Assembly: GCF_000590885.1 (NCBI RefSeq)
Contig: NZ_JFHN01000053.1
Coordinates: 124,001 to 188,000, forward strand
Direction: 5' to 3'
Length of the DNA stretch: 64,000 nucleotides
Source of the DNA: Erwinia mallotivora
GTDB lineage: Bacteria; Pseudomonadota; Gammaproteobacteria; Enterobacterales; Enterobacteriaceae
In this document: positions 48,453-59,870 of the stretch, piece by piece
Numbering within the stretch: the first letter of the stretch is position 1
Layout: each line of letters starts with the position of its first letter
Translations under genes and position numbers: made by a program
The notes under the pieces: generated by a model
Databases searched by the model: none
Seen by the model: only the letters and a program-made list of their open reading frames with translations
What the model was told of the DNA's origin: nothing

Positions 48453-49880
48453 TTATTCATTCCCGGCGATGGTATTGAGTTCAATTCTGAAGCAAACATC
48501 CGCCTCATCGCTGCTGACCAGTTGAAGATCGCCCTGCAAACGATGCAAACAATCTTTGGCAATGCTAAGCCCAAGCCCGCTGCCTTTCACTGCGCCTTTG
48601 CGCTGCTGACTTCCCTGGAAGAAAGGTTCGAAGATCATTGCCTGTTCGGCCAGAGGGACTGAAGGACCGGTATTAGCCACCTCGATAATCACCTTGCGGC
48701 CCGTCTGGTAACTACGGATCCAGATGGTACCCGATTCAGCGCCGTAGTGTATCGCATTCGAATAGAGATTATCGATGGCTCTGGTCAGCAAATCAGCCTC
48801 TGCCAGACAGACATGCGCCAAGAGCGCAATCTCAGTGCGCATTTTTTTTGCCCTGGCAGTCAGGCTGTGTGTGGTAACGATATTGTCCACCAACGCCGCC
48901 AGTTGCACCGGCTCCATCGCGATCTGGGCTTCTGACAGTTTGCGGTTGTAATCCAGCAGTTGTTCGATCAGCCGTTGCAGATGTCGGCTGCTCTCATCCA
49001 GAATGCTGACCACCTCATGCTGGTCGGCGGTTAAGGGACCAACCACCTCATCTGCCAGCAGGGCCGTACCTTCTCGCATACTTGCCAGCGGGGTTTTCAG
49101 CTCGTGGGAGAGATGACGCAAAAATTCATGGCGCTGAGATTCCAGCCAGGCAAGGCGCTCACTCAGCCACAGGATCCGCTGCCCCAGCGATCGCAGTTCA
49201 CGCGGGCCTTTAAAAGCCAGGCTGTGATTAAGCGACCGCCCTTCTCCCAGACGGTTAATCATTCGCTCCACGGCTTTCACCGGCCCGATAATCATCCGGG
49301 TGAACAACAAAACCAGCCCAAGGCTGAGCAGAAAGAGTATCAGGGCCTGCCAGCCAAAATACTGACCACGTTCAGCGATTTCACGCTGTAACTGAAGCCC
49401 TCTGGAAAAAACCACCTCGCGCGTGGACTGTACCAGCTGAGCATTCGCGGCAGAAAATGCTTCCAGCGTGTCAGAAGCCGCCTTAACCGGATTGTTGTTG
49501 TCACAGGTCATTTTATTTAACTGCATCAGCGACTGACGCAATGAATCATAAATATGGGCGTCCGGCAGCACTGAAGCCTGGGCATCCAGCAACTGGGAAT
49601 ATTTGTTGCGCTGAGTCTGATAAAGGCTGGCCAGCATGGGGTCATCCAGCACGCAATACTGCCGGTAGCTGCGTTCCAGTTCCAGTGCGGTACGGGCCAT
49701 CACCTCGCTGCGACGAACGTCAGTCAGGGTCGTCCGGTTGGTATCGGCCGCGCGATCGCTCAACGCCGACAGGCTTTCCCACGCCTGCCAGGCCAGGACC
49801 AGCAGCGGCAATAACACCAGCAGAAACGCCATCAGCACCAGCTGACGCAGGGAACGGGGGAAGATACGCCATGTTTTCAA
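48453..49880 (-). CDS. glrK: Sensor histidine kinase GlrK (QseE)
   Basis: This 475-residue protein (E. coli 475) starts at a TTG with GGAG 8 nt upstream (MKTWRIFPRSLRQLVL). Membrane helices lie at about 13-30 and 175-195 around a periplasmic domain with QYCVLDDP. A HAMP region follows (TRMIIGPVKAVERMINRLGEG). The phosphorylated His is in FLRHLSHELKTPLASMREG, and the HATPase boxes DNLYSNAIHYG and GSGLGLSIAKD are present. It phosphorylates GlrR in response to envelope stress. It is the first gene of glrK-qseG-glrR and lies downstream of glmY. Confidence 0.97.
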   Translation of the reverse strand: MKTWRIFPRSLRQLVLMAFLLVLLPLLVLAWQAWESLSALSDRAADTNRTTLTDVRRSEVMARTALELERSYRQYCVLDDPMLASLYQTQRNKYSQLLDAQASVLPDAHIYDSLRQSLMQLNKMTCDNNNPVKAASDTLEAFSAANAQLVQSTREVVFSRGLQLQREIAERGQYFGWQALILFLLSLGLVLLFTRMIIGPVKAVERMINRLGEGRSLNHSLAFKGPRELRSLGQRILWLSERLAWLESQRHEFLRHLSHELKTPLASMREGTALLADEVVGPLTADQHEVVSILDESSRHLQRLIEQLLDYNRKLSEAQIAMEPVQLAALVDNIVTTHSLTARAKKMRTEIALLAHVCLAEADLLTRAIDNLYSNAIHYGAESGTIWIRSYQTGRKVIIEVANTGPSVPLAEQAMIFEPFFQGSQQRKGAVKGSGLGLSIAKDCLHRLQGDLQLVSSDEADVCFRIELNTIAGNE

Positions 49881-49953
49881 TCAACACTCTCCTCAACACT
49901 CTTTCGTCATGCTAACGGAGTACATCCGGGGAAGAAAGTGCTGGCGTTAAAAC

Positions 49954-50179
49954 GAAAAATGGCAGATTCGCGGAATCTGCCATTCTGCTGTAACGGGATA
50001 AATCATTACAGTAAATGAGGTGGTGCCTGGCTCAACGTTGCGTCCGATGCTTGATAAAGCCACTGAAGGTCTGTTATCGGTTTTTTTGGACGGCAGGCAC
50101 CGTTTTGTGCGTCATTCGGGTTGTTAAGAAGCACTTGACCGCTTTCGCAGGGCTGTCTTAACCAGGTGAATGAGCCACT
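49954..50179 (-). ncRNA. glmY: Small regulatory RNA GlmY
   Basis: The minus strand from 50179 begins AGTGGCTCATTCACC, the 5' end of E. coli GlmY. It then carries GlmY/GlmZ blocks: GAATGACGCA, ACGGTGCCTGCCGTCC and CAACGTTGAG. It ends in a strong hairpin (49959-49983) plus T5 (49954-49958). The total is about 226 nt, somewhat longer than the E. coli primary transcript (about 184 nt). GlmY sequesters RapZ, protects GlmZ and so raises GlmS when glucosamine-6-phosphate is low. It lies between purL and glrK, as in E. coli. A sigma-54 promoter sits exactly upstream. Confidence 0.9.
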
Positions 50180-50190
50180 GCGAACATTTA

Positions 50191-50206
50191 AGCAAAAAAT
50201 ATGCCA
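50191..50206 (-). promoter_or_regulatory. Sigma-54 promoter of glmY
   Basis: On the minus strand TGGCATATTTTTTGCT has GG and GC separated by exactly 10 nt, the -24/-12 spacing. The predicted start is at 50179-50180, at the first base of the GlmY homology. Confidence 0.8.
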
Positions 50207-50291
50207 TAATTCAAAAAATATTTTATCCCACTGTTTTTACTCATAAAAATAATCCTGCCATCCCTCGTATACGCCCGCATCGCTTTAATGC

Positions 50292-50415
50292 TGTCTGTAA
50301 ACGTCGTCAGAAGGAAACAGTAAATGGGCATGAGAGGCATATTCTTTTAAATCAATAAATTAAATGTCACCTTTTAACGACATACTGACCAGGAAAATGT
50401 CGTGAAATTGCAACA
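50292..50415 (-). promoter_or_regulatory. Three GlrR activator sites upstream of glmY
   Basis: The GlrR motif TGTC-N10-GACA occurs perfectly at 50365-50382. It occurs with one mismatch at 50292-50309 (TGTC...GTCA) and at 50398-50415 (TGTC...AACA). All lie 110-240 bp upstream of the glmY start, as for a sigma-54 enhancer; E. coli glmY also has three. Confidence 0.75.
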
Positions 50416-50456
50416 TCCACACTAATCCTCTGATAAGAAAAGTTTTTAACCAGCAC

Positions 50457-50485
50457 TAAAAAGACAACCCCAAAGGGTTGCCTTT
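50457..50485 (-). terminator. Terminator of purL
   Basis: GGCAACCC pairs with GGGTTGTC (50462-50482, 4-nt loop), followed on the minus strand by T5. It lies about 85 bp after the purL stop. Confidence 0.8.
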
Positions 50486-50568
50486 TGCACTGACGTGCTA
50501 TCAGGCTGACATTAATCTCACCACCCGGTCTGCGCTGACATTATCGCCGTGCGAGACCCGTGAGAGCA

Positions 50569-53500
50569 TCAGCCCAGCTGCCTGCGGGCGTTACGGAAAA
50601 TCCGCATCCACGGGCTGTCCTCCCCCCACTCTGCCGGATGCCAGGAGTGACTTACCGTGCGGAAGACACGCTCAGGATGCGGCATCATAATGGTGACGCG
50701 ACCGCTTTCATTGCTGACGGCAGTGATGCCGTTTGGCGAACCGTTCGGGTTTGCCGGATACGCCTGCGTCACCTTACCGAAGTTATCAACAAAGCGCAGA
50801 GCCACCAGCCCTTTCTGTTCCAGTGTCGCCAGGTGCGCGTCGTCGCGAACTTCGACAAAACCTTCGCCATGCGATACCGCAATCGGCATTCTCGACCCGA
50901 CCATCCCCTCCAGTAGCAGTGACGGACTGGCGGCCACTTCCACCAGGCTGAATCGGGCTTCGAAACGTTCAGACTGATTGCGAACAAAACGCGGCCAGGC
51001 CTCACTGCCTGGAATCAGCTCACGCAGATTGGACATCATCTGACAGCCGTTACAAACGCCCAGTGCCAGCGTCTGCGGACGATGGAAAAAGGTCTCGAAC
51101 TCATCACGGACACGGTTGTTGAACAGGATCGATTTCGCCCAGCCCTCACCCGCCCCCAGCACATCGCCATAGGAGAAGCCACCGCAGGCCACCAGCGTCT
51201 GGAATTGATCCAGGCCAGAACGTCCTGCTAACAGATCGCTCATATGAACATCGATGGCATCAAAACCGGCACGGTGGAAGGCGGCCGCCATTTCAACATG
51301 GGAGTTGACGCCCTGCTCACGCAGGATGGCAACTTTGGGACGAGTACCGGTGGCAATGAATGGTGCGGCAATATCTTCCTGTGGCTGGAAGGTCAGCGCG
51401 ACATTCAGGCCAGGATCGGCATCGTTTTTCTTCGCGTCATGTTCCTGATCGGCGCACTGTGGGTTATCGCGTAACCGCTGCATTTGCCAGGTGGTTTCTG
51501 CCCACCAGGTGCGCAGGGTGGTCCGGCTTTCACTGTACAGCGTCGAACCGTCAGCGGTGACCACAAAGCGATCGCCTGGCTGAGCACTGCCCAGGTAATG
51601 AACACAGCCCGACAGACCGTGATCGGCTAACAGTTGCTCCACCGCCGCACGTTCGCTGGCAGCCACCTGAATCACCGCGCCCAGCTCTTCATTAAACAGC
51701 GCGGCCAGGGCATCACTGCCCAACGCGGAGATATCCGCTGTCAGGCCGCAGTGACCGGTGAAGGCCATTTCCGCCAGAGTAACCAGCAGACCACCATCGG
51801 AACGATCGTGGTAGGCCAGCAGTCGCCCGTCAGCCACCAGTGCCTGGATGGCGTTAAAGAAGCCCGCCAGTTGCTGTGCATCGCGCACGTCTGCCGGTTT
51901 GTCGCCCAGCTGGCGATAAACCTGAGACAACGCGGTTGCCCCCAGGGCGTTAACACCCTGCCCCAGGTCGATCAGCAGCAGGGCGTTGTCCTGTTGCGGC
52001 TGCAACTGAGGCGTCACCGTGCGCCGGACATCTTCCACTCTGGCAAACGCAGTGATCACCAGCGATAACGGCGAGGTCATTTCGCGTTGTTCACTGCCCT
52101 GCTGCCAGCGGGTTTTCATCGACATCGAATCTTTACCCACCGGGATAGTGATCCCCAGCGCCGGACAGAGCTCTTCGCCCACCGCTTTCACCGCCGCATA
52201 CAGGCCGGCATCCTCGCCGGGGTGACCGGCAGCAGCCATCCAGTTTGCGGAGAGTTTGACACGTTTCAGTGAGCCAATTTGCGTCGCGGCAATATTGGTG
52301 AGCGCTTCCCCGACGGCGAGACGCCCGGAGGCGGCAAAATCCAGCAGCGCCACCGGCGCGCGTTCCCCCAGCGCCATCGCTTCACCATAGTAGCTGTCAA
52401 GGCTGGCAGTGGTTACCGCACAGTTGGCCACCGGGATCTGCCACGGACCCACCATCTGATCGCGGGCAACCATGCCGGTCACTGAGCGATCGCCGATGGT
52501 GACCAGAAAGGTTTTTTCCGCCACGGCGGGCAGGTGCAACACACGACTGACCGCGTCAGCCAGGGTTATCGCCTCACGCGCCAGCGGCTCACCTTTGGCC
52601 TGCAACGAGGTGACGTCACGGGTCATTTTGGGGGTTTTGCCCAGCAGCACGTCCAGCGGCATATCGATCGGCTTGTTGTCGAAATGGCTGTCAGTCAGCG
52701 ACAGATGCAGTTCTTCGGTGGCTTCACCAATCACCGCATAGGGCGCGCGCTCGCGTTTACACAGTGCATCAAACTGCGCCAGCTTCGAGGGTGCCACGGC
52801 CAGCACATAGCGCTCCTGCGATTCGTTACACCATATCTCCAGCGGACTCATGCCTGGCTCATCGCTGAGAATGTCACGCAGGTTAAAACGACCGCCGCGC
52901 TCGCCATCGCTGACCAGCTCCGGCATCGCATTCGACAGGCCGCCTGCGCCGACGTCATGGATAAAGAGGATGGGATTATCTGCGCCCAGCTGCCAGCAGC
53001 GATCGATAACTTCCTGACAGCGACGCTCCATTTCCGGGTTATCGCGTTGCACCGACGCAAAATCCAGATCGGCATCCGACTGTCCTGACGCCATTGAGGA
53101 GGCCGCGCCGCCGCCCAGACCGATATTCATTGCCGGGCCGCCCAGTACGATCAGTTTGGCTCCGACGCTGATTTCCCCTTTCTTCACATGGTCAGCACGG
53201 ATGTTGCCGATGCCGCCCGCCAGCATCACCGGCTTGTGATAACCGCGCAGCTCAGTGCCGTTATGGCTGGTTACCCGCTCTTCATAAGTGCGGAAGTAGC
53301 CATTCAGCGCCGGACGACCGAATTCATTATTGAATGCTGCGCCGCCCAGCGGGCCTTCCAGCATAATATCCAGCGCGTTAACAATCCGTTCCGGCTTACC
53401 AAAATCTTCTTCCCACGGCTGCTCAAAGCCCGGAATACGCAGATTGGATACGGAGAATCCCACCAGCCCGGCCTTCGGTTTAGCGCCTCTTCCGGTGGCG

Positions 53501-54459
53501 CCTTCATCACGGATTTCGCCGCCTGAGCCGGTCGCCGCACCCGGCCACGGCGAGATGGCCGTCGGATGGTTGTGGGTCTCCACCTTCATCAGAATGTGCG
53601 TATCTTCGTGGTGGAAATCATACTGCCCCTGGCTGTCAGCATAGAAACGCCCCACCTGTGAGCCTTCCATAACGGCAGCATTATCTTTGTAAGCGGAAAG
53701 AACGTGGTCAGGCGTCTGCTCAAAGGTATTTTTGATCATTTTAAACAGCGACTTCGGCTGCGCCTTGCCGTCGATGACCCAGTCGGCATTGAAAATCTTG
53801 TGACGACAGTGTTCGGAGTTAGCCTGAGCGAACATATACAGTTCAATATCATTCGGGTTGCGCCCCAGTTTTTCGAACGCCGCCAGCAGATAATCAATTT
53901 CATCGTCGGCCAGCGCCAGGCCCAGCCTGCGGTTGGCCTGATCCAGCGCAGAGCGTCCTTCACCCAGGACATCAACACTCTCCAGCGGGGCCGGTTGATG
54001 ATGGGCAAACAGCTGTTCAGCCTGCGACATCTCACTGAGCACCACTTCCATCATCCGGTCATGCAGCAGCGTCGCCAGCTGGGTCCACTGTGTCTCGTTT
54101 AGCTGTGGCGCCTTAATGTAGAAGGCGAGCCCGCGCTCAAGGCGCAGCACCTGCGGCAGGTCACAGTTATGGGCAATATCAGTGGCTTTAGAAGACCAGG
54201 GAGAGAGGGTTCCCGGACGTGGCGTTACCAGCATCAGCCGGCCTTCCGGAGCATGTCCGGTGAGAGAAGGACCGTACTGCAACAGGCGGGCGAGGCGCGC
54301 TTTTTCATCAGCAGAGAGCGGCGCGCTGACCTCGGCAAAATGGACGTACTCGGCGTAAATGTCACTCACCGGCAGGTGAGCGTCCTGAAAGCGGGCCAGC
54401 AGTTTGTTAATACGAAATGCCGACAAAGCGGGCGAACCACGCAGTATTTCCATCATCAA
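50569..54459 (-). CDS. purL: Phosphoribosylformylglycinamidine synthase
   Basis: This 1296-residue protein (E. coli 1295) is the large single-chain form. An N-terminal PurS-like domain is followed by a linker and two FGAM-synthetase lobes ([43 protein letters not shown]). The C-terminal class I glutaminase carries its nucleophile in [13 protein letters not shown] and a catalytic His in [10 protein letters not shown]. It converts FGAR to FGAM with ATP and glutamine in purine synthesis. A PurR-controlled promoter precedes it. It is divergent from mltF. Confidence 0.98.
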   Translation of the reverse strand: MMMEILRGSPALSAFRINKLLARFQDAHLPVSDIYAEYVHFAEVSAPLSADEKARLARLLQYGPSLTGHAPEGRLMLVTPRPGTLSPWSSKATDIAHNCDLPQVLRLERGLAFYIKAPQLNETQWTQLATLLHDRMMEVVLSEMSQAEQLFAHHQPAPLESVDVLGEGRSALDQANRRLGLALADDEIDYLLAAFEKLGRNPNDIELYMFAQANSEHCRHKIFNADWVIDGKAQPKSLFKMIKNTFEQTPDHVLSAYKDNAAVMEGSQVGRFYADSQGQYDFHHEDTHILMKVETHNHPTAISPWPGAATGSGGEIRDEGATGRGAKPKAGLVGFSVSNLRIPGFEQPWEEDFGKPERIVNALDIMLEGPLGGAAFNNEFGRPALNGYFRTYEERVTSHNGTELRGYHKPVMLAGGIGNIRADHVKKGEISVGAKLIVLGGPAMNIGLGGGAASSMASGQSDADLDFASVQRDNPEMERRCQEVIDRCWQLGADNPILFIHDVGAGGLSNAMPELVSDGERGGRFNLRDILSDEPGMSPLEIWCNESQERYVLAVAPSKLAQFDALCKRERAPYAVIGEATEELHLSLTDSHFDNKPIDMPLDVLLGKTPKMTRDVTSLQAKGEPLAREAITLADAVSRVLHLPAVAEKTFLVTIGDRSVTGMVARDQMVGPWQIPVANCAVTTASLDSYYGEAMALGERAPVALLDFAASGRLAVGEALTNIAATQIGSLKRVKLSANWMAAAGHPGEDAGLYAAVKAVGEELCPALGITIPVGKDSMSMKTRWQQGSEQREMTSPLSLVITAFARVEDVRRTVTPQLQPQQDNALLLIDLGQGVNALGATALSQVYRQLGDKPADVRDAQQLAGFFNAIQALVADGRLLAYHDRSDGGLLVTLAEMAFTGHCGLTADISALGSDALAALFNEELGAVIQVAASERAAVEQLLADHGLSGCVHYLGSAQPGDRFVVTADGSTLYSESRTTLRTWWAETTWQMQRLRDNPQCADQEHDAKKNDADPGLNVALTFQPQEDIAAPFIATGTRPKVAILREQGVNSHVEMAAAFHRAGFDAIDVHMSDLLAGRSGLDQFQTLVACGGFSYGDVLGAGEGWAKSILFNNRVRDEFETFFHRPQTLALGVCNGCQMMSNLRELIPGSEAWPRFVRNQSERFEARFSLVEVAASPSLLLEGMVGSRMPIAVSHGEGFVEVRDDAHLATLEQKGLVALRFVDNFGKVTQAYPANPNGSPNGITAVSNESGRVTIMMPHPERVFRTVSHSWHPAEWGEDSPWMRIFRNARRQLG

Positions 54460-54522
54460 AGATCTCTCGTCTTCGAAGCGCCGGACGACGCTTCTTTGGG
54501 CGCAACAGGGAAAACGGGCGGT

Positions 54523-54561
54523 ATTATAAAGAATCCCACCCCGTTACGAAACCGTTTGCGC
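54523..54561 (-). promoter_or_regulatory. purL promoter with PurR box
   Basis: TATAAT (54523-54528, minus strand) lies 17 bp from the -35 region. GCGCAAACGGTTTCGT (54546-54561), nearly identical to the PurR consensus, covers the -35. Confidence 0.8.
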
Positions 54562-54726
54562 ATGATTTATCAGAACAGGAAATTGCCTGAAAATTACCCA
54601 ATCCCGGATGAATTTAGTTGCGCAGGGCAATTGAGTTGCGCAAAATGCCCCACGCTCAGGGCGCATTACAGACTACAAATACTGCCGGTACAGACAGAAC
54701 CCTGAGAGCAATCGAGAGATAACTAT

Positions 54727-56187
54727 TTGAAACGCCTCAAACTTAACTATCTGTTTATCGGGCTAATCACCGTGCTGCTGGCGCTGGCACTGTGGCCGTC
54801 GATTCCCTGGTATGGGGGCGCTCAGAACCGCACAGAACAGATAAAGTCGCGAGGAGTACTGCGTGTCAGCACGCTGGCCTCCCCGCTGACCTACTACAGC
54901 GTAAACAACGCACCGGCCGGAATGGATTATGAGCTGGCAAAGCGTTTTGCCGATTATCTGAACGTCAGACTGCAAATAACGGTCCGCCAGAACCTCAGTG
55001 AGCTGTTTAACGATCTGGCCGACGATAAAGCGGACATGCTGGCTGCCGGGCTGATCTACAACAGTGAACGGCAGTCCCATTTTCGCACCGGTCCTGCTTA
55101 TTATTCCGTCTCTCAGCAGTTGGTTTACCGACTGGGCAAACCCCGGCCGCAGAACCTCGGCGAGCTGAAAGGCCGACTGACGGTTGCCTCTGACTCTGCT
55201 TATCTCTCCACCCTGCGCAACATCCGGCAAAGCCAGTACCCTGACCTGGACTGGGCCATCTCCGCCGATCAAAGCCCCAATGCTCTGCTGGAAGCGGTTG
55301 CCGATGGCAAACTGGATTACACGGTGGGCGATTCGGTGTCGATTGCCCTGTTACAACGTATCCACCCTCAGCTGAGCGTCGCTTTTGATATCACTGAGGA
55401 AGAACCTGTGACCTGGTACATGCCCCGCGACAATCACGATGACAGCTTTGAAGCAGCGATGCTCGACTTCTTCAACCGGATGAGTGAAGAAGGCACACTG
55501 GCCAGGCTGGAGGAAAAATACCTTGGGCACATCGGCACTTTTGATTACGTTGACACCAGCACCTTTCTGCGTGCGATAGACAGTACGCTGCCGGGCATCA
55601 AGCCTCTGTTTCAAAAATATGCCAGTGAAATTGACTGGCGGCTGCTGGCCGCTATCTCCTGGCAGGAGTCGCACTGGAATCCACAGGCCACCTCCCCTAC
55701 CGGCGTGCGGGGAATGATGATGCTGACCCGCAACACGGCGGAGAGCCTGAGCGTTAACGATCGTACCGATCCGGAGCAAAGCATTCGCGGCGGCAGTGAA
55801 TATCTGGTGCGGATGATGGCGAAAGTGCCACCGGGTATTCCGGAGGATGAGCGGATCTGGTTTGCGCTGGCGGCTTATAACATGGGCTACGCGCATATGC
55901 TCGATGCCTGCAAGCTCACCGAAAAACAGCAGGGTAACCCTGACAGCTGGGCCGATGTGAAACTGCGTCTGCCAATGCTCAGCCAGAAGCGTTATTACAG
56001 TCAGACCACCTACGGCTATGCCCGTGGACAGGAAGCCTATAATTACGTCGAAAATATCCGCATTTATCAGTTAAGTCTGGTGGGATATTTACAGGAACAG
56101 GAACGCAGAATCGCGCTACAGGCGGCAAAAGAGGCCGAACTGGGCAAAGGCTATCCGGCGGTAGCTGCGGATATTGCGCTGCACTGA
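54727..56187 (+). CDS. mltF: Membrane-bound lytic murein transglycosylase F
   Basis: This 486-residue protein starts with TTG ([23 protein letters not shown]), as in E. coli. A membrane anchor or uncleaved signal is followed by a periplasmic solute-binding-like domain ([17 protein letters not shown] ... [10 protein letters not shown]). A lytic transglycosylase domain follows with catalytic Glu in [21 protein letters not shown] and the motif [13 protein letters not shown]. It cleaves peptidoglycan glycan strands to anhydro ends. It is shorter than E. coli MltF (518) because the C-terminal tail is missing. Confidence 0.95.
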   Translation: MKRLKLNYLFIGLITVLLALALWPSIPWYGGAQNRTEQIKSRGVLRVSTLASPLTYYSVNNAPAGMDYELAKRFADYLNVRLQITVRQNLSELFNDLADDKADMLAAGLIYNSERQSHFRTGPAYYSVSQQLVYRLGKPRPQNLGELKGRLTVASDSAYLSTLRNIRQSQYPDLDWAISADQSPNALLEAVADGKLDYTVGDSVSIALLQRIHPQLSVAFDITEEEPVTWYMPRDNHDDSFEAAMLDFFNRMSEEGTLARLEEKYLGHIGTFDYVDTSTFLRAIDSTLPGIKPLFQKYASEIDWRLLAAISWQESHWNPQATSPTGVRGMMMLTRNTAESLSVNDRTDPEQSIRGGSEYLVRMMAKVPPGIPEDERIWFALAAYNMGYAHMLDACKLTEKQQGNPDSWADVKLRLPMLSQKRYYSQTTYGYARGQEAYNYVENIRIYQLSLVGYLQEQERRIALQAAKEAELGKGYPAVAADIALH

Positions 56188-56195
56188 CAGCGCAC

Positions 56196-56720
<525 letters not shown>

Positions 56721-56746
56721 CTAACAACGGCGCGCAGTATACCTGT

Positions 56747-57385
56747 TTACTCAAGCTGTTGCAGTTCTCCCTGAGGGGTGACACGCCAGCGATGCTGGCA
56801 GAAGAACAGCAGTGGATTATCCTGCTTGCTGTCGCTGTAGCCGCTGTAAAGTTGCAGAGGCGTACCCAGTTGCTCCTCCAGCTGCGCCACTTTTTCATGA
56901 CCGAGACAGCGCATGGCAAGTACCTGCCCCCCATAACGACGCTCCATCTGACTGCCGATGAGTTTCACCCTGGGCAAAAATGGCGCATCGGCATAGACCT
57001 GCTCCACCAGCCGCTGCGGCGATCCGGTGATTAACCAGACATCAGCGTCAGCACTGTTCAGGTAGTCCGTCAGTCGTTGCTGAACCACGGGAAAGGCGAT
57101 AACCCGCTGGCGAAACCACTGAACAAAATGTTGTTCTTTTCTTTTCAGGTGGTTTTCACTGTGACCAAAGGTGATTGCCCAGAGCAGCAGGCTCATTGGC
57201 CCACGGGATGCCCGGCCTTTCAGCAACAGCCAGACCGCAACAATCGGTAACGTGGGTATAACCAGCAGCAGATTCAGTGGCTGCCGCCAGAGCAGATAGC
57301 GCACAAAGGTGCCAAACATATCCTGCTGGTGCAAAGTGCCGTCGAGATCAAAAAACACCACGCGTCGTTCCTGGCCAGTGATCAA
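56747..57385 (-). CDS. pgpC: Phosphatidylglycerophosphatase C
   Basis: I take the start as TTG at 57385 (LITGQERRVVFFDLDG), which has GAGGAG about 6 nt upstream. That gives 212 residues, matching E. coli YfhB (211). A frame-open upstream ATG is less likely. The HAD-superfamily motif FFDLDGTLHQQDMFG, a central hydrophobic segment (LLLVIPTLPIVAVWLLL) and LYSGYSDSKQDNPLL are present. It dephosphorylates phosphatidylglycerol phosphate at the inner membrane, redundantly with PgpA and PgpB. Confidence 0.9.
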   Translation of the reverse strand: MITGQERRVVFFDLDGTLHQQDMFGTFVRYLLWRQPLNLLLVIPTLPIVAVWLLLKGRASRGPMSLLLWAITFGHSENHLKRKEQHFVQWFRQRVIAFPVVQQRLTDYLNSADADVWLITGSPQRLVEQVYADAPFLPRVKLIGSQMERRYGGQVLAMRCLGHEKVAQLEEQLGTPLQLYSGYSDSKQDNPLLFFCQHRWRVTPQGELQQLE

Positions 57386-57559
57386 ACATAACTCCTCAGG
57401 ATGATGGCATCCCATCAAACGGGTAAACCCCAAAAATCATTAAGTGATACAGCGTAGCTATCAGTGTAGTCACTGGCACAACCATGGCCCGCTAAATCGA
57501 TGGTCTTCGCCTGCAACGAGCAGGACTTTTCAGGCCACCACGACCCTGTTACTGCCCCT

Positions 57560-58459
57560 TTATTGTTGATCCTGAAGAGCCGCGCGCAGAAAGCCTTTAT
57601 GCCTGATTAACCGGGCATCTGCCTGTTCAGCGGTCAGATCGGCGAGGATCATCAGAATGGCCGTTTTCACCGCATAGCCGCTCTGCTGCAACGCGGCCTC
57701 AGCCTCCTGACGCTCACAGCCCGTGGCCTGGCAAACCATCCGGCTGGCACGATCCACCAGTTTGATATTGGTGGCCTGCATATCCACCATCAGGTTCTGA
57801 TAAACCTTGCCGCTTTTCACCATTGCCCCGGTGGAGAGCATATTCAGTATCAGCTTCTGCGCAGTGCCAGATTTCAGCCGGGTGGAGCCGGTAAGGGCTT
57901 CCGGCCCCACTACCGGAGAGATGGCAATTTCGGCCTCAACAGCGACAGGGGAATCCGGATTACAGGATATTGCCGCAGTGCGGCACCCCCGTTGCCGGGC
58001 GAAGCGTAAAGCCCCGATGACATATGGCGTCCGGCCGGAAGCGGCAAGCCCTACCACCATATCCTTTGCGGTCAGTGCCAGCGCGGCCAGATCGCTGACG
58101 CCCAGTTGTGGGTCGTCCTCCGCACCTTCGACGGCTTTCAGCAGCGCCCCGGGACCACCGGCAATCAGGCCGATAACCACCCCCTGAGCAACGCCAAAAG
58201 TAGGTGGGCACTCTGAAGCATCCAGCCCCCCCAGTCGCCCGCTGGTCCCGGCACCGACATAGATCAGGCGTCCCCCTTCAGCCAGAGATGCGGCCGCCGC
58301 ATCAACGGCACGAGCGACATCAGGCAGCGTTTTACGCACCGCCTCAGCGACGGTAGCATCCTGCTGATTGAATTTACTGACCATGTCGAGCGTGGAAAGA
58401 GTGTCCAGATCCATGGTGTCAGCGTTACGTGTTTCAGAAACCAGTGCAGCAAGATTCAT
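57560..58459 (-). CDS. murQ: N-acetylmuramic acid 6-phosphate etherase
   Basis: The start [12 protein letters not shown] has GAGGA 5 nt upstream; the protein has 299 residues (E. coli 298). The SIS domain shows [27 protein letters not shown] and the MurQ hallmarks [13 protein letters not shown] and [13 protein letters not shown]. It cleaves the lactyl ether of MurNAc-6-phosphate to yield GlcNAc-6-phosphate in cell-wall recycling. Unlike in E. coli, it sits between pgpC and yfhH, divergent from the RpiR-type regulator yfhH. No murP transporter gene is next to it. Confidence 0.95.
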   Translation of the reverse strand: MNLAALVSETRNADTMDLDTLSTLDMVSKFNQQDATVAEAVRKTLPDVARAVDAAAASLAEGGRLIYVGAGTSGRLGGLDASECPPTFGVAQGVVIGLIAGGPGALLKAVEGAEDDPQLGVSDLAALALTAKDMVVGLAASGRTPYVIGALRFARQRGCRTAAISCNPDSPVAVEAEIAISPVVGPEALTGSTRLKSGTAQKLILNMLSTGAMVKSGKVYQNLMVDMQATNIKLVDRASRMVCQATGCERQEAEAALQQSGYAVKTAILMILADLTAEQADARLIRHKGFLRAALQDQQ

Positions 58460-58812
58460 GCTATCCTCACCTGAATTTTTAATTCTTAAACCAGATAAAC
58501 TTCCGAATATTATATTCACAAGCACCAGCTGATTGCCCGATTTTACGCAGAGTTACCGCGTTGCCAGAGCATAAACTACGAGCCTGTCCCACCAGGCGTT
58601 ATAGTTGCAGCCAGTCTGAACACGGACAGCGCGCAGAAACCGGAGCGTACACGGACCCGGTGAGGATTTCGAGCACTGCCCGGGTTTAAAATGGCAGGTA
58701 AACCAGCCCTGTTGGGCCAGGCGCTGAGCGGCAGGCGCTGCTGATATCTCAGGACCTCACTTTGCTTACGCTACCTCAGCGTGCAGGCAGCTGTTTCAGG
58801 AGATTTAAATTA

Positions 58813-59652
58813 ATGAGTTCGTTATTACGGATCCGACAGCTTTATCCGACGCTGGCTCAGAATGAACGCCGTCTGGCAGATTTTCTGCTGACACAGCCAG
58901 AGCGGGCTCGTCATCTCAGCTCTCAGCAACTGGCGGAAGAGTCAGGCGTCAGCCAGTCCAGCGTGGTGAAATTCGCGCAAAAGCTGGGCTACAAAGGTTT
59001 CCCGGCGCTGAAGCTGGCATTGAGCGACTCGCTGGCTGCGAAAGATGCTATCACCGTACACAATCTGATCCTCAGTGATGACCCGCTTAAGACCGTCGGC
59101 GAGAAGCTGCTGGCAGAGAAACAATCCGCTATCAGGGCCACGCTGAATATTAACAGTGAAGAGATGCTGCTGGAGACGTTGCGGCTGCTGAAAGGCGCGC
59201 GGCGGATCGTACTGGTCGGTATCGGTACATCGGGTCTGGTGGCAAAGGACTTTTCATGGAAGCTGATGAAAATTGGCATCAACGCCGTGGCGGAACAGGA
59301 CATGCATGCCCTGCTGGCGAGCGTACAGGCACTGGCGGTTAATGATGTGCTGCTGGCGATCTCTTATACCGGCGAGCGACGTGAAATTAATCTGGCCGCG
59401 CAGGAAGCACAGCGGTTAGGGGCCAACGTGCTGGCCTTTACCGGCTTCAGTCCCAATACGCTCCAGCAATCCGCCACCCACTGCTTATATACCGTCGCTG
59501 AAGAACAGACCACCCGCAGCGCGGCGATTTCCTCAACGGCCGCACAATTTATGCTGACAGATTTACTGTTTATGGCACTGGTACAGCGCGATCCGGAACG
59601 GGCCTCCAGCCACATTCGCCACAGCGATGCGCTGGTGAAAAAGCTGGTGTGA
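58813..59652 (+). CDS. yfhH: RpiR-family transcriptional regulator YfhH
   Basis: This 279-residue protein (E. coli YfhH 282) starts MSSLLRIRQLYPTLAQNERR, with GGAG 10 nt upstream. An N-terminal HTH_6 domain (SSQQLAEESGVSQSSVVKFAQKLGYKGF) is followed by a SIS sugar-phosphate-binding domain (RRIVLVGIGTSGLVAKDF; AISYTGERREI). The similarity is to YfhH rather than E. coli MurR. It is divergent from murQ across about 350 bp, so it could sense MurNAc-6-phosphate or a related ligand and control murQ; that link is inferred from position. Confidence 0.9.
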   Translation: MSSLLRIRQLYPTLAQNERRLADFLLTQPERARHLSSQQLAEESGVSQSSVVKFAQKLGYKGFPALKLALSDSLAAKDAITVHNLILSDDPLKTVGEKLLAEKQSAIRATLNINSEEMLLETLRLLKGARRIVLVGIGTSGLVAKDFSWKLMKIGINAVAEQDMHALLASVQALAVNDVLLAISYTGERREINLAAQEAQRLGANVLAFTGFSPNTLQQSATHCLYTVAEEQTTRSAAISSTAAQFMLTDLLFMALVQRDPERASSHIRHSDALVKKLV

Positions 59653-59870
59653 GCTGCGCCAGCCGATCCCCTGATAACTGGATGCCCGCTTTGATTTTTT
59701 GTCACGAATAAGCTATAAACAAGCGTCCCGACAGGGCCGGAAATTCTTTATTTATTTAAATAGTTACAGGAAAGACTTAATGACAAGCATTATAAAAAAC
59801 CAATAACAGCATGAGAAGCAACGATAATAACCCATGCAATTATAATGTTCTTGTACCAGGAAACAGCATA

